Assembly (NCBI RefSeq): GCF_005795905.1
Contig: NZ_VAWE01000001.1
Span: 3,511,001-3,575,000 of the forward strand
Direction of reading: 5' to 3'
Length of the DNA stretch: 64,000 nt
Source of the DNA: Streptomyces marianii
GTDB lineage: Bacteria; Actinomycetota; Actinomycetes; Streptomycetales; Streptomycetaceae
Each line of letters begins with the position of its first letter. Position 1 is the first letter of the stretch. Below the pieces are notes generated by a model. That model saw only the letters and a program-made list of their open reading frames with translations, searched no databases and was not told where the DNA came from. Below, in pieces: positions 7,738 through 16,395 of this stretch. The position numbers and the translations under genes were made by a program.

Positions 7738-9255
7738 ATGCGGGATGATCTCGGTATGCGTGATGGGGATGGGCTGTTCGAGGTCGAGCCGGTCGGTAAG
7801 AAACGGCCGCAGGGCCGTCCGACCGCGGTGAACAAGACGTTCCGGGCGTTCGACCCACGCCAGGTCCTGCTGTTGCCGCCGTCGCTGGACGACTGGCTGC
7901 CCGAGGACCACCTGGCCCGGTTCGTCGCCGACCTGGTCGACGAGGTGCTCGACCTCGGGCCGGTCCTGGCGGACTACACCGAAAAGCGCGGCTACCCGCC
8001 CTACGACCCGCGGCTGATGGTGCGGCTGCTGATCTACGGATACACCACCGGGGTGCGCTCCTCACGGGCGATCGAGCGCCGCCTGGCCGACGACGTCGCG
8101 TTCCGGTTCCTGGCCGCCGGCCAGGAACCGGACTTCCGCTCGATCGCCCGGTTTCGCCGCCGCCACCTCGATGCGCTCGCCGGTCTGTTCGCCCAGTCGC
8201 TGCACCTCGCGACCAAGCTCGGCATGGTCAAGATGGGACGCGTCGCGCTGGACGGCACGAAACTTGAGGCCAGCGCCTCCAAGCACAAGGCGATGAGCTA
8301 CGGTCGCCTGGTCGACAAGGAAGAACGCATCGAGGCCGAGATCGCACAGCTGGAGGCACAGGCCCAGGCCCTGCTGGCCGACGCGGAGGCCATCGATGAA
8401 GCCGAGGACCACGCCTTCGGCGTGGACGGCAAGGAGACGGACCTGCCCGCCGAACTGGACCGGCGTGAGAAGCGCCTGGCGAAGCTGCAGGCCGCCCGCA
8501 CGCAGATTGAGGCCGAGGCCGCTGACAAGGCCCGCAAGCATGCCGAGGACAAGGAACGCCGCCGTCAAGAGCGCGCCGACATCCACGACGGGCAGGCCGT
8601 CACCAGCGCCGGGGAGAAGGCCGCCAAGGCGGCACGCCCCAAGCCGAAGGCGCAGGCCAACTTCACCGACCCCGACTCGCGGATCATGAAGAACAGCGAC
8701 GGCGCCTACATCCAGGCCTACAACGCCCAAGCCGTCGTCGACGAAGAACACCAGGTCATCACCGCCGCCGACGTGACGACAAACCCTTCGGATGCGCTGA
8801 ACTACACCACGATGCTCGACCAGTCCGCCGCCAACACCGGCGTTCATCCCAAGCAGGCCCTGGTCGACGCCGGCTACTGCTCCGAGACCAACCTCGAAGC
8901 AGCGCGAGAGCGCCATCTGGCCTGCGGCACCGACACCTTCATGGCCACCGGCCGGCTGACCCACGACGAGCAGGTCCCGCCCGCACCGCGCGGACGCATA
9001 CCCAAGGACGCCACACTCAAAGAGCGCATGGCCCACAAGCTGCGGACCAAGCCGGGCAAGGCCGCCTACAGCCGCCGCAAGGCCATCGTCGAACCCGTCT
9101 TCGGACAGATCATGACTTGCCAGGACGGCCGCCAGCTCCTCCTGCGCGGCGAGGACGGTGCCCGTGGTGAATGGCGACTGCTGGCGGCCTGCCACAACCT
9201 TCGCAAGATCTTCCGACACGCCGGGACCGCCGGGCTCGCCGGCCTGACCGGGTAA
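7738..9255 (+). CDS. IS1182 family DDE transposase
   Basis: A 505-residue intact transposase. The N-terminal DUF772 segment is recognisable (YDPRLMVRLLIYGYTTGVRSS, then FRFLAAGQEPDFRSIARFRR). The probable catalytic acids are the D in VALDGTKLEA (about residue 171), the D in ALVDAGYCSE, and the E in KAIVEPVFGQ, followed by the usual RGEWRLLAACHNLRKIF end. A charged coiled-coil-like insert occupies about residues 190-300. There is no clear ribosome binding site at the ATG at 7738; ATG at 7756 is an alternative. No frameshift or premature stop is seen, so the enzyme may be active. Confidence 0.93.
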   Translation: MRDDLGMRDGDGLFEVEPVGKKRPQGRPTAVNKTFRAFDPRQVLLLPPSLDDWLPEDHLARFVADLVDEVLDLGPVLADYTEKRGYPPYDPRLMVRLLIYGYTTGVRSSRAIERRLADDVAFRFLAAGQEPDFRSIARFRRRHLDALAGLFAQSLHLATKLGMVKMGRVALDGTKLEASASKHKAMSYGRLVDKEERIEAEIAQLEAQAQALLADAEAIDEAEDHAFGVDGKETDLPAELDRREKRLAKLQAARTQIEAEAADKARKHAEDKERRRQERADIHDGQAVTSAGEKAAKAARPKPKAQANFTDPDSRIMKNSDGAYIQAYNAQAVVDEEHQVITAADVTTNPSDALNYTTMLDQSAANTGVHPKQALVDAGYCSETNLEAARERHLACGTDTFMATGRLTHDEQVPPAPRGRIPKDATLKERMAHKLRTKPGKAAYSRRKAIVEPVFGQIMTCQDGRQLLLRGEDGARGEWRLLAACHNLRKIFRHAGTAGLAGLTG

Positions 9256-9379
9256 CCCACCAGGCCTCCCCGGCCACACCACGAGCCCTGCACCTGGCAG
9301 ACCCCCACCGAAGCCCCACAGACCCCGACAGGCCCTCCGCAACCGATCCGCCGACCACAGAAGCCGAGCCGCTTGCTCG

Positions 9380-9395
9380 TTACTGACCCACGCTC
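9380..9395 (-). repeat. Right terminal inverted repeat of the IS element
   Basis: On the minus strand it reads GAGCGTGGGTCAGTAA. The adjoining CTAG (9396-9399) duplicates the one at 6882-6885 and contains the ubiX stop codon. Confidence 0.8.
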
Positions 9396-10061
9396 CTAGT
9401 CGGCCCTGGAGCCCCCCAGCTCTCCCTCCCAGCGGCGGTACAGGTCGTGCACGACGCCCGCCGCGTCCAGCACCCGCCCCGCCACGAAGTCCACCAGGTC
9501 CTGGATATGCGTCGCTCCCGCGTAGAAGGCGGGGGACGCGGGCAGGACCACCGCGCCCGCCTCGTCCAGCGCCACCAGGTGCCGCAGGGTCTGGCCGCCC
9601 AGCGGGGTCTCCCGCACGGCCACCACGAGCTTCCGGCGTTCCTTGAGCGTGACGCTCGCCGCCCGCTGGAGCAGGTCCTTGGACAGCCCGAGCGCCACAC
9701 CGGCGACGCAGGCGGTGGACGCCGGCACGATCAGCATGCCCTTCACCGGGTACGACCCCGAGGACGGTCCGGCGGCCAGGTCACCGGCCGCCCAGTGGCG
9801 CACCTCGCTCACGTCCACCCGGAAGGTCCCGGGCTTGCCGTCCGCGCCGCGCTCCAGCCAGGTGCGCAGATCGTCCTGCCAGCGCGCGTCCCGGAACGCG
9901 ATCCCCGTCTCGTCGAGCAAGGTGAGCCGCGAGGCCCGCGACACCACCAGGTCGACGCTCTCACCGGCGTCGAGCAGCCCGCGCAGTACGGCTGCGGCGT
10001 AGGGAGTCCCGGACGCCCCGGAGACCCCGACGACCCACGGGGTGCGGTTGGCGTCGTTCAT
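9396..10061 (-). CDS. ubiX: UbiX family flavin prenyltransferase
   Basis: A 221-residue enzyme that attaches a dimethylallyl group to FMN, making the prenylated flavin cofactor needed by UbiD-type decarboxylases. The N-terminal GVSGASGTPYAAAVL loop, the SSGSYPVKGMLIVPAST segment and the VRETPLGGQTLRHLVAL and PAFYAGATHIQDLVDF motifs are characteristic. It lies near the UbiD decarboxylase gene (12314-13765), fitting a role in menaquinone synthesis. Its stop codon TAG lies in the CTAG that flanks the insertion sequence, so transcription beyond it now enters the element in antisense. Confidence 0.93.
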   Translation of the reverse strand: MNDANRTPWVVGVSGASGTPYAAAVLRGLLDAGESVDLVVSRASRLTLLDETGIAFRDARWQDDLRTWLERGADGKPGTFRVDVSEVRHWAAGDLAAGPSSGSYPVKGMLIVPASTACVAGVALGLSKDLLQRAASVTLKERRKLVVAVRETPLGGQTLRHLVALDEAGAVVLPASPAFYAGATHIQDLVDFVAGRVLDAAGVVHDLYRRWEGELGGSRAD

Positions 10062-10153
10062 GGGATTGAGCCTATCCGGCCACCGGGTGGCGGAACTGAG
10101 TCAGGTGCCCCGGACGTTTCCGGGGAGAGACGCGGGAATCACAGGGGGCCACG

Positions 10154-10753
10154 ATGTCGACAGCCTCGCTCGAGCCGAGCCGGACCGACCGGGCGAAGGC
10201 GGCCGGCAAGCTGGTGCTTGCCTGGGTGGCGCTGCTGTGGGCGCTGGAGGTGGTCGACCACGCCACGGGCCACAGCCTCGACGCGTACGGGATCACACCG
10301 CGCGAGCCCGGTGAACTGGCGGACGTCGTCCCGGCGTCCTTCCTCCACTTCGGCTTCGACCATCTGGCGTCGAACACCGTTCCGCTGCTGGTCTTCGGCT
10401 TCCTCGCCGCACTCGGCGGCGTCCGCCGGTTCCTGGCCGTCGCCGCGCTGATCATCGTCGCCGACGGCGTCGGCGTCTGGCTGATATCGCCGCCGGGCTC
10501 GATCACGGCGGGCGCGTCCGGTCTCGTCTTCGGCCTCTTCGGCTATCTGCTGGTCCGCGGTTTCGTGGACCGGCGGCCGCTGGACATCGGCGTCGGTCTG
10601 CTCGTCGGCGCGATATGGGGCAGCTCGATCCTGCTGGGCCTCTCCCCCGCCAACACGGGCGTGAGCTGGCAGGGGCACCTCATCGGACTGGTGGCGGGCG
10701 TGGCGGCGGCCTTCATGTTCCGCCGCCGCAGACCGACCGCGACCACTGCCTGA
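10154..10753 (+). CDS. Rhomboid family intramembrane serine protease
   Basis: A 199-residue membrane protein with about six hydrophobic helices. The catalytic serine is in GASGLVFGLFG (about residues 119-129) and the histidine in WQGHLIGLVAG near residue 175. The family's HFGFDHLASNTVPLL motif (H...N) is near residue 60. Such proteases cut transmembrane segments of other proteins. ATG at 10154 follows AGGGGG at good spacing. It is transcribed opposite to the quinone genes on both sides and has no visible operon partner. The substrate is unknown. Confidence 0.9.
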   Translation: MSTASLEPSRTDRAKAAGKLVLAWVALLWALEVVDHATGHSLDAYGITPREPGELADVVPASFLHFGFDHLASNTVPLLVFGFLAALGGVRRFLAVAALIIVADGVGVWLISPPGSITAGASGLVFGLFGYLLVRGFVDRRPLDIGVGLLVGAIWGSSILLGLSPANTGVSWQGHLIGLVAGVAAAFMFRRRRPTATTA

Positions 10754-10797
10754 CGGGGCCGCTCGGGTCCGGACACGGGCCGGGGCGCGCGGCGTGC

Positions 10798-11370
10798 TCA
10801 GTCCCGGACCGCGGGATCCACGGGCAGTTCTCCCGTGTCCAGCGTGAGTCTTCCGACGCCCGTCTCCACGACCACCGTCTTGCCGTACGGCAGCGTGTCC
10901 CGGCCGAGATAGCCGTCCGGGCCGGGATTCCAGAGCGTGAGGCATTGAGCCTCGTAGGGGTCGAAGACCAGGTAGTGGGGGATGCCGCGCCTCGCGTAGG
11001 CCCGGTCCTTGATCTCGTAGTCGTTGCGGACGCTGCCCGGCGAGACCACCTCGACGGCGAGTTCGATGAGGTCGGGTGAGTAGGCGCTCAGGTTCTTCTC
11101 GCTCTCGGCCCTCGGGATGACGGCGAGGTCCGGGCAGAACTCGTTCGCGTCGTCGAACGGGATCGTGACGTCGCTGATGAAGTCCCACTCGTCGGAGAGC
11201 TGGGCCTCCAGGGCATTCCACACCGCCCTGATCGTCTTGGCGTGGTGCGGTTCGACCGGGCTCATCACGATGGCACCCTCGACGATCTCCGTCCGGTAGC
11301 CCGGGAACATGCCCTCGAGACGGCTGAGCTGCGAGTGCAGACGGTCGATCTCCGAGACGGTGACGGTCAC
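10798..11370 (-). CDS. Uma2 family (DUF820) nuclease-fold protein
   Basis: A 190-residue protein of the Uma2 family, which has a restriction-endonuclease-like fold. Probable PD-(D/E)xK residues are the D in FCPDLAVIPR, the E in ELAVEVVSPGS and the K in EIKDRAYARRG. The frame is open far upstream to 11955 through shadow sequence, and an ATG lies at 11388. The GTG at 11370 has a strong AGGGAG six bases upstream and is preferred. The family is widespread and often multicopy in Streptomyces, and its cellular role is not established. It lies between rhomboid and mqnP. Confidence 0.85.
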   Translation of the reverse strand: MTVTVSEIDRLHSQLSRLEGMFPGYRTEIVEGAIVMSPVEPHHAKTIRAVWNALEAQLSDEWDFISDVTIPFDDANEFCPDLAVIPRAESEKNLSAYSPDLIELAVEVVSPGSVRNDYEIKDRAYARRGIPHYLVFDPYEAQCLTLWNPGPDGYLGRDTLPYGKTVVVETGVGRLTLDTGELPVDPAVRD

Positions 11371-11414
11371 ATCGGCCTCCCTGTCCATGCACTCGATGGT
11401 AGGCCGCACGGTAC

Positions 11415-12317
11415 CTACGGGGTGAGGCCCCGAACGCCCAGATCGATCAGGGCGCACACGAACAGGGCAATGCCGATGAAGCCGTTGACGGTGAAGAAGG
11501 CCCGGTTCAGCCGGGAAAGGTCGTGCGGCGTCACGATCGTGTGCTCGTAGACGAACGCGACCGCGACGATCACCAGACCCAGCCAGAGGAAGAGCCCGGC
11601 GCCGGTGGCGAGGGCGTACCAGACGAAGAGGGCCATCGTCACGGCATGGCAGGCCCGGGCGCCCCACAGGGCCGCCGGGATGCCGAAGCGGGCCGGTACG
11701 GACAGCACGCCCTGGGCCCGGTCGGCCTGGACGTCCTGGCAGGCGAAGATCAGGTCGAAGCCGCCGATCCACACCCCGACCGCCAGTCCGAGGATCACCG
11801 CGTCCCACGACCAGGCCCCCGTCACCGCCAGCCAGGCCCCGACGGGCCCCATGGCCTGGGCGAGTCCCAGGATCGCGTGCGGGAAGTTCGTGAAGCGCTT
11901 CCCGTACGGATAGACCACCATCGGAACGACCGCGACCGGCGCGAGTGCCAGGCACAGGGGGTTGAGCAGGGCGGCGGCGCCGAGGAAGACCACGACGGCG
12001 ATGCCCGCCCCGGTCCAGGCGGACCGCACCGACACCGCTCCGGTCACCAGTTCGCGGCCGGCCGTCCGGGGGTTGCGGGCGTCGATCTCCCGGTCGATGA
12101 TCCGGTTGCAGGCCATGGCGAACGTCCTCAGGCCCACCATGGCGACGGTGACGAGCAGCAGCGTCACCCAGTCGACGCTCCCGCCGCCCTCGTACATCGC
12201 GGTGAGCGCCGCGATGTACGCGAACGGCAGCGCGAAGACCGAGTGCTCGATCATCACCAGCCGCAGGAACGCCTTCGTCCGGCCGGGACCCGGCACCGTT
12301 GCCGCGGACGCGCTCAC
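11415..12317 (-). CDS. mqnP: UbiA family prenyltransferase of menaquinone synthesis (MqnP)
   Basis: A 300-residue membrane enzyme that should prenylate the 1,4-dihydroxy-6-naphthoate intermediate. The first Asp-rich motif is in NRIIDREIDARNPRTAGR (about residues 69-86) and the second in DLIFACQDVQADRAQGV. About eight or nine membrane helices follow. The start is GTG at 12317, overlapping the stop of the UbiD gene by four bases (GTGA), with AGGAG eight bases upstream inside that gene. The overlap implies translational coupling. The frame upstream of 12317 belongs to shadow sequence. Confidence 0.9.
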   Translation of the reverse strand: MSASAATVPGPGRTKAFLRLVMIEHSVFALPFAYIAALTAMYEGGGSVDWVTLLLVTVAMVGLRTFAMACNRIIDREIDARNPRTAGRELVTGAVSVRSAWTGAGIAVVVFLGAAALLNPLCLALAPVAVVPMVVYPYGKRFTNFPHAILGLAQAMGPVGAWLAVTGAWSWDAVILGLAVGVWIGGFDLIFACQDVQADRAQGVLSVPARFGIPAALWGARACHAVTMALFVWYALATGAGLFLWLGLVIVAVAFVYEHTIVTPHDLSRLNRAFFTVNGFIGIALFVCALIDLGVRGLTP

Positions 12318-13765
12318 AGGCCGTACTCCTTCCACCTGCGGTCGACCAGCGCCGCCGTCTCCGGGTCCGAGAGGACCATCTCCGGCCAGCCTCCGTCCCG
12401 GGTGTAGCCCTCCTCGGGCCACTTCCGGGTCGCGTCGATCCCCGCCTTGCCGCCCCAGAACTGCTGGTAGGAGGAGTGGTCGAGATGGTCCACGGGCCCC
12501 TCGACGACCGTCAGGTCGCGGGAGTAGTCGGTGTTGCCGAGCGCCCGCCACGACACCTCGTGGAGGTCGTGGACGTCGCAGTCGGCGTCCACGACGACGA
12601 TCAGTTTGGTCAGCGACATCATGTGCGCGCCCCAGATGGCGTGCATGACCTTCTGCGCGTGCTTCGGGTACTTCTTGTCGATCGAGACGATCGCGCAGTT
12701 GTGGAAGCCGCCCGACTCGGGCAGGTGGTAGTCCACGATGTCCGGCACGATGATCTTGAGCAGGGGGAGGAAGAAACGCTCCGTCGCCCGGCCGAGTGGA
12801 CCGTCCTCCGTCGGGGGGCGTCCCACCACGATCGACTGGAGCAGCGGACGCCTGCGCATCGTCACGCAGTCGATCGTCAGCGCGGGGAAGTCCTCCTGCG
12901 GCGTGTAGAAGCCGGTGTGGTCCCCGAACGGCCCCTCGGGAAGCATCTTCCCCGGCTCCAGCCAGCCCTCCAGAACGACCTCCGCCTGCGCGGGCACCTG
13001 GAGCGGCACGGTCTTGCAGTCGACCATCTCGATCCGCCTGCCCTGCACGAAGCCGGCGAACAGGTACTCGTCGATGTCCCCGGGCAGCGGCGCGGTCGAG
13101 GCGTACGTCACGGCCGGCGGGCAGCCGAAGGCGATGGCGACCGGCAGCTTCTCACCCCGCCGCGCTGCCACCTGGTAGTGGTTGCGGCTGTCCTTGTGGA
13201 TCTGCCAGTGCATGCCGATGGTGCGCTTGTCGTGGCGCTGGAGCCGGTAGAGGCCGAGGTTGCGCACCCCGGTGTCCGGGTCCTTGGTGTGGGTGAGGCC
13301 CAGGTTGAAGAAGGAGCCGCCGTCGTCGGGCCAGGTGAACAGCGCGGGCAGCCGGTCCAGATCGACCTCGTCACCGCGCAGCACCACCTCCTGCACCGGT
13401 GCGTCCTTCACCTTCTTCGGCGGCACGTGCGTCATCGCCCCGAGCTTGCCGAACGCCTCGCGCACCCCGACGAAGCCGTGCGGCAGCTCCGGCTTCAGCA
13501 GTCCGCCGATCTTCGTGCTGATCTCGTCGTACGACTTCAGTCCCAGTGCCTTCAGCAGCCGGCGGTCGGTGCCGTACACGTTCATGGCGAGGGGCATCGA
13601 CGAGCCGCGCACGTTCTCGAAGAGCAGCGCGGGCCCGCCGGACTTCTGGACCCGGTCGACGATCTCCCCGACTTCCAGGTACGGGTCGACTTCGGCCTTG
13701 ATGCGCTTGAGGTCGCCCTCGCGCTCCAGCGCCCGGAGCAGCGAGCGAAGATCGTCGTAAGCCAT
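12314..13765 (-). CDS. UbiD family decarboxylase, menaquinone biosynthesis
   Basis: A 483-residue enzyme expected to remove the carboxyl group from the prenylated naphthoate, using the prenyl-FMN made by UbiX. Family signatures include the N-terminal [48 protein letters not shown] with [12 protein letters not shown], and [18 protein letters not shown] containing the catalytic E...D pattern. It is coupled to mqnP by a 4-bp overlap. Together with ubiX and mqnE this makes a partial futalosine-pathway cluster; mqnA, mqnB, mqnC and mqnD are not in the window. Confidence 0.93.
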   Translation of the reverse strand: MAYDDLRSLLRALEREGDLKRIKAEVDPYLEVGEIVDRVQKSGGPALLFENVRGSSMPLAMNVYGTDRRLLKALGLKSYDEISTKIGGLLKPELPHGFVGVREAFGKLGAMTHVPPKKVKDAPVQEVVLRGDEVDLDRLPALFTWPDDGGSFFNLGLTHTKDPDTGVRNLGLYRLQRHDKRTIGMHWQIHKDSRNHYQVAARRGEKLPVAIAFGCPPAVTYASTAPLPGDIDEYLFAGFVQGRRIEMVDCKTVPLQVPAQAEVVLEGWLEPGKMLPEGPFGDHTGFYTPQEDFPALTIDCVTMRRRPLLQSIVVGRPPTEDGPLGRATERFFLPLLKIIVPDIVDYHLPESGGFHNCAIVSIDKKYPKHAQKVMHAIWGAHMMSLTKLIVVVDADCDVHDLHEVSWRALGNTDYSRDLTVVEGPVDHLDHSSYQQFWGGKAGIDATRKWPEEGYTRDGGWPEMVLSDPETAALVDRRWKEYGL

Positions 13766-13850
13766 GCCGTCCAGTATCTGCCACTCGCTACGCTGGACTC
13801 GTCACGGGGGCCGTTCCACGGCCCCGTTCTCCGCACGCAGGGGGCCGCCA

Positions 13851-14177
13851 ATGCTTCGGGTGCTGATGTTCTTGGTGCCGCTGGCGCTCAGCATCTACGC
13901 CTTCATCGACTGCATCTCCACCGACGAGAAGGAGATCCGGCACATCCCCAAGCCGCTCTGGGCGATCCTCGTGCTGCTCTTCCCGCTCGTCGGTTCGATC
14001 TCCTGGCTGATCGCCGGAAAGGACCGCGGCGCGCCCCGTTCGACGCGGCGCGGCGGCTGGGTGGCGCCCGACGACAACCCCGAGTTCCTGAAGTCCCTCG
14101 ACGACGAGGGCGGACCCGGGCAGCCCGGGGACCGGGCGAAGGACCCCAAGCGCGACGAGGACCCGGGCACGTCCTGA
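13851..14177 (+). CDS. PLDc_N domain small membrane protein
   Basis: A 108-residue protein with two hydrophobic helices (about residues 3-20 and 36-56) separated by [21 protein letters not shown], the hallmark of the phospholipase D N-terminal (PLDc_N) domain found alone in many actinobacteria. The tail is hydrophilic and acidic ([13 protein letters not shown]). No catalytic HKD motif is present, so it is not a phospholipase. AGGGGG precedes the ATG at 13851. It is 19 bp upstream of the deaminase gene and probably cotranscribed with it. Confidence 0.85.
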   Translation: MLRVLMFLVPLALSIYAFIDCISTDEKEIRHIPKPLWAILVLLFPLVGSISWLIAGKDRGAPRSTRRGGWVAPDDNPEFLKSLDDEGGPGQPGDRAKDPKRDEDPGTS

Positions 14178-14196
14178 CGACGGGAGGGCCGGGGTC

Positions 14197-14652
14197 GTGG
14201 ACCGGGAGCTGGCACGGCGGTGGCTGTCCACCGCCTACGAGGAGGCGCGCGCCGGCCTCGCGGAGGGCGGCATCCCGATCGGTGCCGCGCTGTACGGGAC
14301 GGACGGCTCGCTGCTGGGCCGCGGACGCAACCGCCGGGTCCAGGACGACGACCCCTCGGTGCACGCCGAGACGGACGCGTTCCGCGCCGCGGGGCGTCAG
14401 CGGTCGTACCGGGGAACGACCATGGTGACCACCCTCGCCCCCTGCTGGTACTGCGCCGGGCTGGTCCGGCAGTTCGGCATCTCCCGGGTCGTGGTAGGCG
14501 AGGCGGAGACGTTCCACGGCGCCCACGGCTGGCTGGCGGTGCACGGCGTGGAGGTCGTGCTCCTGGACGATCCCGCGTGCGCGGAGCTGATGCGGGAGTT
14601 CGTCGACGGCCGTCCGGACCTGTGGCACGAGGACATCGGCGTCGACGGCTGA
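14197..14652 (+). CDS. Cytosine/nucleoside deaminase family protein (Fcy1-like)
   Basis: A 151-residue zinc-dependent deaminase. The zinc site is HAETDAF (about residue 66, with the catalytic E) and APCWYCAGL (PCxxC, about residues 90-93). Length and the flanking GGIPIGAALYG and RGTTMVTTLAPC segments resemble yeast cytosine deaminase. GTG at 14197 begins the frame. It would deaminate a pyrimidine or related ring. Its position next to quinone genes raises the idea of a role with aminofutalosine, but nothing in the sequence shows that, and a free-base salvage role is the safer reading. Confidence 0.88.
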   Translation: MDRELARRWLSTAYEEARAGLAEGGIPIGAALYGTDGSLLGRGRNRRVQDDDPSVHAETDAFRAAGRQRSYRGTTMVTTLAPCWYCAGLVRQFGISRVVVGEAETFHGAHGWLAVHGVEVVLLDDPACAELMREFVDGRPDLWHEDIGVDG

Positions 14653-14682
14653 CCACCGCAGGCGCCGTCCCGTGCCGGCCGG

Positions 14683-15213
14683 TCAGGCGCGGGCGGCGTA
14701 CTCCGCGCGGAGCTGCTCGAAGCGCTCCGGTGTCCAGGTGGACCAGTCGGCGGGCCGGCCGTCGAGTGCGTCGGACAGGTACTCGAAGTGCTGGTGCCAG
14801 CCGGCCAGGTTGTCGAGGCGCCGCCCGTCCGGGCCGGAGAACTCGTTGGTGAAGCGCAGCACGGTGGCGAGCGAGTCGGCGGGGGCCGGCTCCATGTGGA
14901 AGCGGATGCGGCCGTGCGTCGCGACGGTGTACTCGGCGACGGCCTCCCAGTCCCAGGCCGTGACCCGCCCGGAGACCACGGCCCCGTCGACGCTCTCGTC
15001 CGCGTTCAGCCAACGGAGCGTCACCGCACCGTCCAGCCGGGGTTCCAGCAGGTCGGCGGCGGCCAGCCACTGCGGCAGGCCCTCGGGGGTCGCCACGGCG
15101 GCCCAGACCCGCACCACCGGGTGCGGCAGATGGAGCACGTAGTGCAGGACGTGGACCGGGCCGTCGTCGCCGGCACGGGTCTCGCTGGTGCCGTACGGGA
15201 TCGCTTCCGTCAT
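14683..15213 (-). CDS. SRPBCC (AHSA1-like) domain protein
   Basis: A 176-residue protein of the START/Bet v1-like superfamily. It has the alternating strand pattern VHVLHYVLHLPHPVVRVWAAVATPEGLPQWL with the typical W...A...P.GL..W segment near residues 36-50, then a long C-terminal helix (GWHQHFEYLSDALDG). Such proteins bind hydrophobic ligands or act as stress-related co-chaperone-like factors. The frame reaches 15234, but ATG at 15213 (MTEAIPYG) is the more usual start; its ribosome binding site is weak. It is convergent with the deaminase gene. Confidence 0.8.
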   Translation of the reverse strand: MTEAIPYGTSETRAGDDGPVHVLHYVLHLPHPVVRVWAAVATPEGLPQWLAAADLLEPRLDGAVTLRWLNADESVDGAVVSGRVTAWDWEAVAEYTVATHGRIRFHMEPAPADSLATVLRFTNEFSGPDGRRLDNLAGWHQHFEYLSDALDGRPADWSTWTPERFEQLRAEYAARA

Positions 15214-15315
15214 GGCACCCAGCGTCGCCCGCACGTGCCGGGTCCGCTACCGCGTCTCGCCCACTCGGACGCCTGCCGGGACGTCCCCCGGGCGTCCCGG
15301 CACCGGCGCGGCGGC

Positions 15316-16395
15316 TCAGACCCCCGCGTAGCCGTGGAGGCTGTTCACGAAGAGGTTGACGCCGTAGTAGTTGAAGAGGAAGCAGGCGAAGGCGATCAGC
15401 GCGATGTACGCGGCCTTGCGGCCCTTCCAGCCGGCGGTGGCGCGGGCGTGCAGATACGCGGCGTACGCCACCCAGGTGATGAAGGACCAGACCTCCTTGG
15501 CGTCCCAGCCCCAGTAGCGGCCCCAGGCGTCGCCCGCCCAGATCGCTCCGGCGATGATCGTGAACGTCCACAGCGGGAAGATCGCGGCGTTGATGCGGTA
15601 CGCGAACTTGTCCAGGGACGCCGCGGCGGGCAGGCGCTCCAGCACCGAGCGGGCGAAGGAGCCGGGATCGCCGCCGTCGGCGAGCTTGTTCTCGTAGGAG
15701 TCCCGGAAGAGGTACAGCAGGGTGGCGACCGCGCCCAGGTAGAAGACCGCACCGCAGAAGATCGCGGTGGAGACGTGGATCCACAGCCAGTACGAGTGCA
15801 GGGCCGGGACGAGCTGGTCGCTCTCGGTGTAGAGCCAGGTGACCGCGATGCCCAGGTCCAGCAGGACGGTGGTGACCAGCGGCAGGCCGATCCAGCGCAC
15901 GTTCTTCCTGGCGAGCAGGAAGCCGAGGTACGCGCCGACCGCCACCGTGGAGAAGGTGGTGGAGAACTCGTACATGTTGCCCCAGGGGGCACGCTGCACC
16001 GAGACCGCGCGGGTGACGACGCCGGCGGCCTCGACCAGGAAGGCGAGGGCGGTCAGCGAGACCGCGATCCGGCCGTACATGTCGCCCTGCCGGTCGCCGC
16101 CGGCCGCGCCGGGGCCGTCGGGCACGTCCCGGGCACCGGCCGACGACCGCGTGACGACCTCGGGTCGCTCCAGGACGGCGGTCCCGCCGCCCTTGCGGGC
16201 GACCCGGACCTTCGGTGCGGCGGACGAGCCGTCCGCGGTGAGCGCGGCGGCGGTGCGACCGACCTTGCTGCGGCTGCCGAACGTCCACTCGGCGATGTGC
16301 GCGAGGAAGGCCAGGGTGTACACGGCCATGGCCGAGTAGATCAGCACGTTGCTGAACTCGGCGAGGCTCTCGTTGTTGGCGGCGGCGAGATTCAC
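15316..16395 (-). CDS. ccsB: Cytochrome c biogenesis protein CcsB (ResC)
   Basis: A 359-residue membrane protein, the heme-handling partner of ResB in System II cytochrome c maturation. The tryptophan-rich heme motif is present as WGWDAKEVWSFITW at about residue 298. Conserved histidines flank membrane helices (HIAEW near the N-terminus, and LVPALHSYWLWIH). About eight helices are predicted. The start is GTG at 16395, overlapping the ResB stop by four bases (GTGA). It should carry heme across the membrane and attach it to apocytochromes outside. Confidence 0.93.
   Translation of the reverse strand: MNLAAANNESLAEFSNVLIYSAMAVYTLAFLAHIAEWTFGSRSKVGRTAAALTADGSSAAPKVRVARKGGGTAVLERPEVVTRSSAGARDVPDGPGAAGGDRQGDMYGRIAVSLTALAFLVEAAGVVTRAVSVQRAPWGNMYEFSTTFSTVAVGAYLGFLLARKNVRWIGLPLVTTVLLDLGIAVTWLYTESDQLVPALHSYWLWIHVSTAIFCGAVFYLGAVATLLYLFRDSYENKLADGGDPGSFARSVLERLPAAASLDKFAYRINAAIFPLWTFTIIAGAIWAGDAWGRYWGWDAKEVWSFITWVAYAAYLHARATAGWKGRKAAYIALIAFACFLFNYYGVNLFVNSLHGYAGV

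Larger units (their letters stand above)
6886..9395 (+). mobile_element. IS1182-type insertion sequence with a passenger gene, flanked by CTAG
   Basis: The element is 2510 bp. Its ends are imperfect inverted repeats: GAGCGTGTCCCAGTAA on the left (6886-6901), and the complement of the right end (9380-9395) reads GAGCGTGGGTCAGTAA, 13 of 16 identical. Each end is flanked by CTAG (6882-6885 and 9396-9399), consistent with a 4-bp target duplication. Inside are a flavin-reductase-like gene and a full-length transposase, both on the plus strand. The right CTAG contains the stop codon of ubiX, so that gene keeps its end. The element divides the menaquinone gene cluster between the Lrp gene and ubiX. 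Boundaries are read directly; mobility of the whole unit is inferred. Confidence 0.8.

Noticed and set aside
7690..7740. A possible smaller IS with its left end just before the transposase
   Set aside because: No sequence like GAGCGTG...CAGTAA or CTAG was found there, while the ends at 6886 and 9395 match each other.
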